Below, piece after piece: positions 1 through 5,727 of a DNA stretch of 8,130 nucleotides (the first letter of the stretch is position 1; each line of letters opens with the position of its first letter). Below the pieces are notes generated by a model. That model made no database searches. It saw only the letters and a program-made list of their open reading frames with translations, and was not told the origin of the DNA. The stretch lies in NCBI GenBank assembly GCA_002697705.1, contig NZXL01000043.1, positions 1 to 8,130 on the forward strand, read 5' to 3'. Source of the stretch: Methanobacteriota archaeon (lineage in GTDB: Archaea > Thermoplasmatota > Poseidoniia > Poseidoniales > Poseidoniaceae). The translations under genes and the position numbers were made by a program.

Positions 1-425
1 CTATCGATTTCACATGCTTCTTCTGGCCTCAATGAGGTGTAAATAGCCCCTTCTTCAGTTTGGAATAAGCGAGTCTTAGCAACCATCAGCATAAGTATTG
101 GTTCTCCACTTTCTACCTTCGGCGATAGTTGTAAAGTAAGTTCCCTCATAGAATCTGAAGCATAATCTCCAACCGAGAAATAATGAACACCTGAAGGATC
201 CCTAATTTGACCTTGGTATAGTACAGAACCATTCGCTGTATCTCTAGGCTCTAATCTTTCTAAAAGACCTGCTACTATAACTCGATTGACTTTCGAACCT
301 AATTTAGTAATGACAAATGAAGGATCAAATTCACCTGAACCTTTCTCATTTAGAGTAGATTCACCAAATTCTGAAGCCAGCATATGCCATGCAGGTTGCC
401 TTTTTATTGAACGGGATGGTTGCAT
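1..425 (-). CDS. RPA-associated OB-fold protein (COG3390-like), C-terminus cut by window edge
   Basis: This is the partner of archaeal RPA, a small OB-fold protein that joins or assists the single-stranded DNA-binding complex. It is read from an ATG at 425-423, and the frame stays open for 141 codons to the window edge, so the C-terminus is missing. Visible family traits are a basic N-terminus leading into KRQPAWHMLASEF (residues 8-20), the strand FVITKLGSKVNRVIVAG (37-53), a turn QIRDPSGVHYFSVGDY (73-88), and the closing strand and box FQTEEGAIYTSLRPEE (121-136). This resembles the haloarchaeal RPA-associated proteins encoded beside rpa. The start overlaps the rpa stop as TAATG, which suggests translational coupling and equal supply of both partners. 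A G-run (TGGGGGG) lies a few bases upstream, but a clean Shine-Dalgarno site is not obvious. Identity is judged from remembered family patterns. The role follows from the family and from the position after rpa. Confidence 0.85.
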   Translation of the reverse strand, partial: MQPSRSIKRQPAWHMLASEFGESTLNEKGSGEFDPSFVITKLGSKVNRVIVAGLLERLEPRDTANGSVLYQGQIRDPSGVHYFSVGDYASDSMRELTLQLSPKVESGEPILMLMVAKTRLFQTEEGAIYTSLRPEEACEID

Positions 426-2116
426 TACTGGACCCCCCATTGCGCCCTTATTTCGGTAGATATTAACCCAGGGTCTTGTTCAACTAATTCGGTATTATCA
501 GCAAGCAACATTGCACCTTGTTCATCAACAATAGTTCTTCCAGAAGCGGTAACAAGTTGACCTAATAATTTACCTCTAAGCCTCTGAACAAATTCCATCT
601 GGCCATTAGAATCTATTTCTGCTTTGATTTCATCTTCAGTCATATTTAGTAAATTTAGAGTGGCGTCTTTGTTGATTAATAGTGAAGATGTAGAAGTACC
701 ATCATCGATTACAAGTCTGAGTCTAACATCTTGAGTACCAACATCATCCCCATGTTGGCTACAATTTCCATCACGCAATACTCTACGGCACTGAGTGCAT
801 CTCATGATAATACCACAATCCTCTCTTACACTAGCCACAATTCCTTGGGTTGAAATTCCAACCCTACTCGAACCATTGACCAATTCAGTCAATGGAACTT
901 CAACGACATGGTTTGAAAGGTCTATAGAATCGTCCCATGGAGTCGATTCAAGAATTTCTACCTGAGTAGATTTATCCACGGTTATATCGGGTATACCTTG
1001 CCATGAGCGCACTCTTACTCCTTTCACCTTTATTGTAACTGGTAAATCTGATTCACTTATCGGTAATTCTTCCCAAGCACTCATGCGGCATTTACCTGAT
1101 GGATCAGCTATTTGACCAGACCAAAGGAACTTTTCTTGTCCATCGCGAACAAATGACCTCTTGGACCATTCAGTGATTTGTACTATTGCTTCAACGTCTC
1201 TTGAGCCATCTCTCAATTGTGAGATAGTTACTATGTTTTGTTCCATCAGTGATTCTGCATCAGCAAAGTTAGAATCGTGATATAATTCTACTTTTGTAGT
1301 CCTGCCAAAGTTAAGTTCTGGAGTATCTCTAAATGTTCTTACTTGAGCCCCATCGATCTTTACCAAGGCTCCAACTTCGTGTTCAAATGGCTCCCAAGAA
1401 AGAAAACCTATTGTCCCAGACTCATCAGCCATTCTACCTCTTACAACGTCAATAGAGCCTGAGCCATCTTTCCTATGAATTTGGTCTGGCCTAGAAGATA
1501 ATATTCTTCCAACAACGCATACATAGCCATCGCTTGGAATATTATTGATTTCTATTGGTTCTCCAGGCGCTACAACTGGCCTAGTACCTTCTCTAAGTAC
1601 TGCGATTCTGGTACTCTGATTAATGTTAAGTGACATCCTACCCTGATATTCGTTTACAGAAGCACCTTCTATTCTAACAACTGTCCCAGGAGAAATATTT
1701 GAGTTTGGGCCCCAATCTTTGTATTCCCATCTAGTTCGCTGACCGCCTTCATCCCAAGGATTATCTTCAAGTAAACCAAAAGCAATCTGTTTTTGCTCAC
1801 CCCTAATTGTTTGTTCTCTAAGGTTATGGGAAATTATCTCAACCTCTATTTCAACATCTCTATCTGTAGCAGAAAGTTCAGTTAAACTAGCTACTTTCTT
1901 AGAAACTGATGATTTTTGAGGTTGCGAATTATTACCAGTACTGGAAGGCGCCATATCGCCCTTAAATCTACGGATTATAGATCTCAATGCATCTTGAGGG
2001 GGGATATAGAATTCACTCTCATATTTTGCAAAGGCCTCTCTGACCTCCTCTCTATCTGCATCAGGGCATTCTGATAACACTGCGTTAATATGCGATTCAT
2101 ATTTTTCTTCAGACAT
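425..2116 (-). CDS. rpa: Replication protein A, single-stranded DNA-binding protein with several OB folds and a zinc finger
   Basis: This is archaeal RPA, which coats single-stranded DNA during replication, recombination and repair. The protein has 563 residues. Residues 1-52 form the helical N-terminal element usual in euryarchaeal RPA, with a cluster like EREEV...FAKYESEFYIPP. A polar Ser/Gln/Asn linker follows (about 57-73). OB-fold repeats then run at about 85-173, 190-280 and 300-390. Each has an internal Trp-containing strand (W130/W135, W241, W348) and ends in a similar TxVE- or TRIAV-type strand. The fourth unit (about 405-540) holds a zinc finger with C440, C443, C452 and H455, spaced C-x2-C-x8-C-x2-H. 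The start is well fixed: an in-frame TAA lies directly before the ATG, and GGTGA sits six bases upstream. The gene overlaps the RPA-associated gene downstream. Zinc-finger RPAs with several OB folds are known from methanogens, so the architecture is normal. Regulation may come from the unusual leader upstream. Confidence 0.93.
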   Translation of the reverse strand: MSEEKYESHINAVLSECPDADREEVREAFAKYESEFYIPPQDALRSIIRRFKGDMAPSSTGNNSQPQKSSVSKKVASLTELSATDRDVEIEVEIISHNLREQTIRGEQKQIAFGLLEDNPWDEGGQRTRWEYKDWGPNSNISPGTVVRIEGASVNEYQGRMSLNINQSTRIAVLREGTRPVVAPGEPIEINNIPSDGYVCVVGRILSSRPDQIHRKDGSGSIDVVRGRMADESGTIGFLSWEPFEHEVGALVKIDGAQVRTFRDTPELNFGRTTKVELYHDSNFADAESLMEQNIVTISQLRDGSRDVEAIVQITEWSKRSFVRDGQEKFLWSGQIADPSGKCRMSAWEELPISESDLPVTIKVKGVRVRSWQGIPDITVDKSTQVEILESTPWDDSIDLSNHVVEVPLTELVNGSSRVGISTQGIVASVREDCGIIMRCTQCRRVLRDGNCSQHGDDVGTQDVRLRLVIDDGTSTSSLLINKDATLNLLNMTEDEIKAEIDSNGQMEFVQRLRGKLLGQLVTASGRTIVDEQGAMLLADNTELVEQDPGLISTEIRAQWGVQ

Positions 2117-2222
2117 TTATCATCACCCCGACAGACTTTGTGTTCATCCATTGTCTGTGCGGAGTACAGACTTCGGGTTTTCGTGCGGATTGGTTTAGAC
2201 TAGACACTCCCTTGACCTCCAT
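2109..2222 (-). CDS. Possible 37-codon upstream reading frame overlapping the rpa start
   Basis: An ATG at 2222-2220 opens a frame of 37 codons that closes with TGA at 2111-2109, eight bases inside rpa and in a different frame from it. The peptide begins MEVKGVSSLNQ and ends VGVMINV. It is basic, has one Cys and one Trp, and matches no family I recognise. No Shine-Dalgarno site precedes the ATG. A weak TATA-like CTTTATTT (plus coordinates 2248-2255) is centred about 30 bases upstream, so a transcript might begin almost at this ATG and be translated leaderless, a common archaeal mode. The stop-start overlap would allow coupling to rpa. It may equally be a chance frame, since frames this short are common. 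G+C of about 50% is above that of the neighbouring genes. Confidence 0.2.
   Translation of the reverse strand: MEVKGVSSLNQSARKPEVCTPHRQWMNTKSVGVMINV
2123..2127 (-). promoter_or_regulatory. Shine-Dalgarno site of rpa
   Basis: The minus strand carries GGTGA six bases before the rpa ATG, a good archaeal ribosome-binding site that supports the start at 2116. Its first three bases fall inside the TCGGGGT segment that could pair with ACCCGA further upstream, so access to the site may depend on leader folding. Confidence 0.6.
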
Positions 2223-2241
2223 GGTACAGGATACCACAGAC
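2131..2241. repeat. Four ACAGAC/GTCTGT hexamers in the rpa leader
   Basis: The hexamer ACAGAC occurs on the plus strand at 2131-2136, 2166-2171 and 2236-2241, and in reverse (GTCTGT) at 2153-2158. The copies at 2131 and 2166 share the longer string ACAGACTT and agree in 12 of 15 bases, 35 bases apart. On random expectation, a given hexamer on either strand would occur less than 0.1 times in this stretch. They could be binding sites for a regulator, stem arms in the leader RNA, or both. Confidence 0.55.
2153..2171 (-). promoter_or_regulatory. Perfect inverted repeat (hairpin) in the rpa leader
   Basis: On the minus strand this reads GTCTGTACTCCGCACAGAC, a perfect six-base stem GTCTGT/ACAGAC around a seven-base loop. 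The ACAGAC arm can pair instead with the GTCTGT at 2136-2131, leaving a 16-base loop, so the two hairpins exclude each other. The flanking ACCCGA (2178-2173) can pair with TCGGGGT (2131-2125) with one bulged G, which covers part of the rpa ribosome-binding site. The arrangement resembles a translational switch, but the stems are short and no ligand or regulator is indicated. Confidence 0.35.
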
Positions 2242-2247
2242 GACAGG

Positions 2248-2255
2248 AAATAAAG
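2248..2255 (-). promoter_or_regulatory. Weak TATA-box candidate for rpa
   Basis: The minus strand reads CTTTATTT here, the most TATA-like string in the rpa leader. Transcription starting about 26 bases downstream would begin near 2225, giving rpa a leader of about 108 bases and placing the ATG of the 37-codon frame at the extreme 5' end. The match to the archaeal consensus is poor and I see no purine-rich BRE, so this is tentative. Confidence 0.25.
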
Positions 2256-2269
2256 AATGCCCTCGAAAA

Positions 2270-3667
2270 TTAAATTGGGTTGACTCTTAAAGCCTGCATC
2301 AACAAAATATCTGGAATGTGCATACTGCCACCTGATACTCTAATCTCATCGCCCAAGAATACATCTCTGCTCAATGCTTTAGCCATATTCCCTGAAAGAC
2401 CAGCCTGCTTTATTGCGCCAATAACCTCGCCATCTTCAACTCTGAGGATAGAACTAGTAGTGACAGAAAAATCACCACTGGTGGGATTAGCAGTATGCGC
2501 ACCCATGACGCTATTTACGACATAACCTGAGTCCATGCGTTGAAGTAACTCATCCATACTACTCGATTTGGAACTAGAAATTAATTCCAAATTGCTACAA
2601 GATGTTACTGGAGGACTTTGATGACCTCTGCGTGAAGCAGAACCAGTAGATGTAGCATGTTCTATTTTCCCTTCTGCAACCAGTTTAGCTGAATCCCTAG
2701 TAGACCATAATGATCCGACTAGTTTTCCGGAATCAACAACTATTTGTCTTCGAGTTGGAACACCTTCAGCATCTCTTGATGATGATGAAATCCCTCCTTC
2801 CATTATCGCATTATCAATTAATGATAGATCTTTTGCCATAACATTATCTCCTTGTTTTCCGGACCAAAAAGCCTCCATACGGCTCAACCTTTCGCCTCTA
2901 ATTGCCGAAGGTATGACAGTCGAGAATAGTGAACCAAGACCTTCTGAAGTCATTAGAACTGGTAAATCTTCAGCACCATTATCGACTTTAATAGGATCTC
3001 TAGTTTTTTGAGCCCATTCAACAGAATTAGCTACGCAATTTGGTATCTCATCGATTAGTTGCTTGCTAGATTCTCCTTGCCACGAACTTGTTAATTGCTC
3101 ATTTTCATCTATAGAAACTTGCACTCCTATTCCGTGAGAGGTTGTGATCCCATGGTGCTCAATTCCTTCACTTGACGTTAAAACTCCCGCGGTTGCGCTA
3201 ACTCCGAGCCCTCCTCCAGTTACAACTGCTCTTTTATCCAAAGATTTTACTTCATCCAAAATTGAATCTGCTTGTTTCAATAGGTCTTCTGGGCCTACAG
3301 ACAGAATCCTCTTATCGAATAATCCTTTGACTTCTTTTGTTTCTTGATTACTCGGTAAATCAAAACCTTTGATCGATGGGGAAATACGAGCTATTGAAAG
3401 AGCTTCTTGGATTGCATTATCAGCAGACTTTACGTCTACTAAGTAAGCATAACCAAACTTACCATCTTCAACTACTCTGATTCCATATCCGCCATCACCG
3501 CCACCTGCGGCTAGAGAAATCTTCCCCGCTTCAATATCTAATTGATGACCATATGATTGTGTAGCAATTATTTCCCATTGCTGAACTTTATTTTCACGGC
3601 ACAAGTCTGCGACCTTTTTACTACCTTCGATAAGCCTATCCAAAGCATCATTGGGTAACATATTCAT
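2270..3667 (-). CDS. pmbA: TldE/PmbA-type subunit of the TldD-TldE protease
   Basis: This is the non-catalytic partner of TldD, which together form a cytoplasmic metalloprotease. In bacteria the pair trims peptides such as the microcin B17 precursor; archaeal substrates are unknown. The protein has 465 residues, close to the family norm of about 450. Seen in the sequence: an N-terminal domain with YGIRVVEDGKFGYAYLVD (61-78), a central strand region, and the C-terminal family signatures DAEGVPTRRQIVVDSGKL (299-316) and GAHTANPTSGDFSV (389-402). There is no HEXXXH, as expected for TldE. The first ATG (3667) overlaps the tldD stop as ATGA. A GGTGG lies only two bases before that ATG but about eight bases before the ATG of residue 3 (3661-3659), so translation may really begin at 3661. 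The tight link to tldD implies one transcript and a 1:1 complex. Confidence 0.92.
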   Translation of the reverse strand: MNMLPNDALDRLIEGSKKVADLCRENKVQQWEIIATQSYGHQLDIEAGKISLAAGGGDGGYGIRVVEDGKFGYAYLVDVKSADNAIQEALSIARISPSIKGFDLPSNQETKEVKGLFDKRILSVGPEDLLKQADSILDEVKSLDKRAVVTGGGLGVSATAGVLTSSEGIEHHGITTSHGIGVQVSIDENEQLTSSWQGESSKQLIDEIPNCVANSVEWAQKTRDPIKVDNGAEDLPVLMTSEGLGSLFSTVIPSAIRGERLSRMEAFWSGKQGDNVMAKDLSLIDNAIMEGGISSSSRDAEGVPTRRQIVVDSGKLVGSLWSTRDSAKLVAEGKIEHATSTGSASRRGHQSPPVTSCSNLELISSSKSSSMDELLQRMDSGYVVNSVMGAHTANPTSGDFSVTTSSILRVEDGEVIGAIKQAGLSGNMAKALSRDVFLGDEIRVSGGSMHIPDILLMQALRVNPI

Positions 3668-5106
3668 CCCACCAATGCTTCCTTAATCCTCATAATTGGC
3701 CCTCCGTCTCCGACAGGAACCGTTTGTCCTTTACCACAAAAACCAGGGGCTGCTAATCTTGAATCAGTTGTTAAACCATCGACATCTTTCAAAATTTGAA
3801 GTGTCAAACCACTCACGCTTACATCCTTTAATGGTGTTGTGATTGAACCGTTTTCAATCAACCAGGCTTCTTGTGCAGCAAATTGGAAAGAACCTCTTCC
3901 AGTATCGACTTGCCCCCCTCTAGAACCACAGGCATATACTCCATAATCGATATCTTCAATCAGTTCATCTAGATCATTATGAGTTCCTCCCATGATTAGA
4001 GTATTAGACATTCTAACCAGAGGATGATGTAACCCATCTTGCGCTCTAGCTCCGGCATTTGGCTCAATTCCAAAATGATGAGCTGATTCTCTATGATTCA
4101 GATAGTCGGTCAAAACTCCATTTTTTATCAGACACTTTTCTTTGGTATCCAATCCTTCATCATCAATTGGATGAGCTCCATAGCCGCCCCTGATTGTTGG
4201 ATCATCTACAACAGTAACAATATCATTACCTATCTTTTGACCTAATTTACCATCAAGACATGAATCGCCTGCAGCGACTAAATCTGCTTCACATGGGTGC
4301 CCCAATGCTTCATGAATGTAAACTCCAGTCAAATCCCTATCTGCTACCAATGGTAACTTTCCAGAGGGCGACCTTTCTGCTTTCAATAGTCTAATTGCTG
4401 AAGTCTTAGCATAACTTCCAAGTTCTGCTAAATCGCATTGTTCGATTAGTTCTAAACCCCCTTCACCACCGTGCCTAGTCCGGTATGAAACGACGTCAGA
4501 GCCATCTCGTGCTGTAACTGTAGCGTTGATGAGTGACCTTTGGAAAGACCAAACTCTGTTCATTCCCTCACTGGACATAAATTCAGTATGAATATGTTCA
4601 TCATGCCATCCGCATATCACAGATGCAATTTTTTTATCTTCTTTCGAATTCTCATAAAGAACTTTTAGATGTTCTAATTTTTCGCTTAACTCGGTCTCTC
4701 TAACATCTTTTTCGGGCCTCCAATGTACTGAATCTTCGATTATTGGGACATCTGCTAATGAGACTGGTTTATCCTTGGAGCTCCTTCTTTGAGCCACGGC
4801 CTTGGCTAAGCGAACTGTTGATTCAACCTGACTAGGAATCGATTCGATGTCGGTTGTAGAATGAACGCCCCATGCACCATCAGCAAGAACTCTCATCGTA
4901 GCACCAACTTCTTGACCTGGAATTGCTCTTTCCAATTGGCCGTCCCTAGTTGCTACACTGGAATCAGTGACAGATACCAATCTTACCTCGGCATAACTTG
5001 CACCAAAATCGGTAGCATTCTGTAATGCGGAACGAATTTTATCTTCTTCGAGATATCTACGAGCATTGTTGAAAATATCGTCACCGGGGGAAGCTGCAAG
5101 CACCAT
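3664..5106 (-). CDS. tldD: TldD, zinc metalloprotease catalytic subunit
   Basis: This is the active subunit of the TldD-TldE protease, which cleaves unfolded or small peptides threaded into the heterodimer. From the ATG at 5106 it has 480 residues, matching the family. Seen here: FGASYAEVRLV near residues 34-44, the zinc-binding and catalytic HEALGH at H265, E266 and H270, a family stretch VVDDPTIRGGYGAHPIDDEG (299-318), GGQVDTGRGSFQF (397-409), and GFCGKGQTVPVGDGGP (455-470), whose C457 corresponds to the third zinc ligand of E. coli TldD. All key residues are present. The frame is open further upstream to a TTG at 5181, which would add 25 residues and overlap cgi121 by 35 bases. I prefer the ATG because the extra residues do not look like TldD and the overlap is long. 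No clear Shine-Dalgarno precedes either start. The gene sits between cgi121 and pmbA in one operon. Confidence 0.93.
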   Translation of the reverse strand: MVLAASPGDDIFNNARRYLEEDKIRSALQNATDFGASYAEVRLVSVTDSSVATRDGQLERAIPGQEVGATMRVLADGAWGVHSTTDIESIPSQVESTVRLAKAVAQRRSSKDKPVSLADVPIIEDSVHWRPEKDVRETELSEKLEHLKVLYENSKEDKKIASVICGWHDEHIHTEFMSSEGMNRVWSFQRSLINATVTARDGSDVVSYRTRHGGEGGLELIEQCDLAELGSYAKTSAIRLLKAERSPSGKLPLVADRDLTGVYIHEALGHPCEADLVAAGDSCLDGKLGQKIGNDIVTVVDDPTIRGGYGAHPIDDEGLDTKEKCLIKNGVLTDYLNHRESAHHFGIEPNAGARAQDGLHHPLVRMSNTLIMGGTHNDLDELIEDIDYGVYACGSRGGQVDTGRGSFQFAAQEAWLIENGSITTPLKDVSVSGLTLQILKDVDGLTTDSRLAAPGFCGKGQTVPVGDGGPIMRIKEALVG

Positions 5107-5146
5107 GCTACTATGTAATCGTCGAGAGTGCTTGAACTCTTCGAAT

Positions 5147-5701
5147 TTAAGTATGAAATTCGGATGAAAGAACAAACCCAATTAAAGCATCTTCTAAGTT
5201 ATCGAAATCTAAGTCATTTATGTCCATTCCTAATTTATCTGCATTCTCTAAATTTAGTTCTAAGGACGAATAACTAGGAGTCAATTTAAGCGATTCAAGA
5301 ATACCTATTGCAGTAGTCTCAAAATTATCTTTATATTCGACAGAAGGAGACATTCCATTATCTAAAGAATTGTTTTCTTGTATTTCTGGAAGATAAATGA
5401 TCCAACCTTTAACATCTGTGTCTGAAACTCCAGCCCTTTGAAATGCTTCAGAAATATGGTGAGTACCAGCAATGAATCTTATGAATTCAGCATCTATTGT
5501 TCTTGCGAGTGAAGTTTTCCGAAAAAATCTACGCACTGAACAGTGCCAAGCAGTCCAGAGTTGATTATCACAAAGTGCTGCATGTGATCCTAACATCAAC
5601 CATCTTTTAGAAGGTCTAATCTTAAGAAATTGATTCAGTGTTTGATTAGATGATGATTCAGAGTTTGACCATGATAAACAAGGAAATGCGCCTAACTCCA
5701 T
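5147..5701 (-). CDS. cgi121: KEOPS complex subunit Cgi121
   Basis: Cgi121 is the KEOPS subunit at the Bud32 end of the complex. It binds the tRNA 3' CCA tail and helps deliver tRNA for synthesis of N6-threonylcarbamoyladenosine (t6A) at position 37. The protein has 184 residues, slightly longer than most archaeal forms (about 150-170). The best evidence is residues 68-91, containing TIDAEFIRFIAGTHHISEAF followed by QRAG, which fits the family pattern of a helix, an (A)GxxxIxEA turn and a following Gly, then the strand GWIIYLPE (99-106). The N-terminal 20 residues are Ser/Asn-rich and poorly conserved, and the C-terminal 45 residues are rather acidic. The ATG lies 26 bases after the hel308 stop, with no obvious Shine-Dalgarno site. 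As I recall, cgi121 also lies beside hel308 in some haloarchaea, which supports the call. Overall similarity is limited to the central block. Confidence 0.8.
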   Translation of the reverse strand: MELGAFPCLSWSNSESSSNQTLNQFLKIRPSKRWLMLGSHAALCDNQLWTAWHCSVRRFFRKTSLARTIDAEFIRFIAGTHHISEAFQRAGVSDTDVKGWIIYLPEIQENNSLDNGMSPSVEYKDNFETTAIGILESLKLTPSYSSLELNLENADKLGMDINDLDFDNLEDALIGFVLSSEFHT

Positions 5702-5727
5702 AGATTAAGCCAATAAGTTATTTTTCT

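Larger units (their letters stand above)
2117..2269 (-). promoter_or_regulatory. Leader and intergenic region before rpa, probable promoter and regulatory region
   Basis: This is the only sizeable stretch between genes, 153 bases between the pmbA stop and the rpa start. Its G+C is about 50% over 2121-2250, while sampled coding lines nearby are 32-42%. Intergenic DNA is usually the more AT-rich part, so the reversal hints at a structured RNA or a coding leader. Right after the pmbA stop the minus strand reads AATTTTC, a weak T-run that could end transcription. Next comes CTTTATTT (2255-2248), a weak TATA candidate without a clear BRE. The region holds four ACAGAC/GTCTGT hexamers and several pairing segments, listed separately. 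It probably carries the rpa promoter, because the genes on either side are otherwise tightly packed. Confidence 0.5.

Noticed and set aside
2222..2236. Small inverted repeat TGGTA-CAGGA-TACCA
   Set aside because: Arms of only five bases with no T-run after them. It may be part of leader folding but is too weak to call a terminator or operator alone.
2280..2525. Open frame of 81 codons on the plus strand
   Set aside because: It lies antisense inside the well-supported pmbA gene and resembles no protein family.
3144..3347. Open frame of 67 codons on the plus strand
   Set aside because: Antisense to pmbA, with low-complexity Ser/Pro/Thr composition typical of shadow frames.
5702..5727. Gap between hel308 and cgi121 as a promoter
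   Set aside because: Only 26 bases, with no clear TATA element or Shine-Dalgarno site; best read as an operon spacer.
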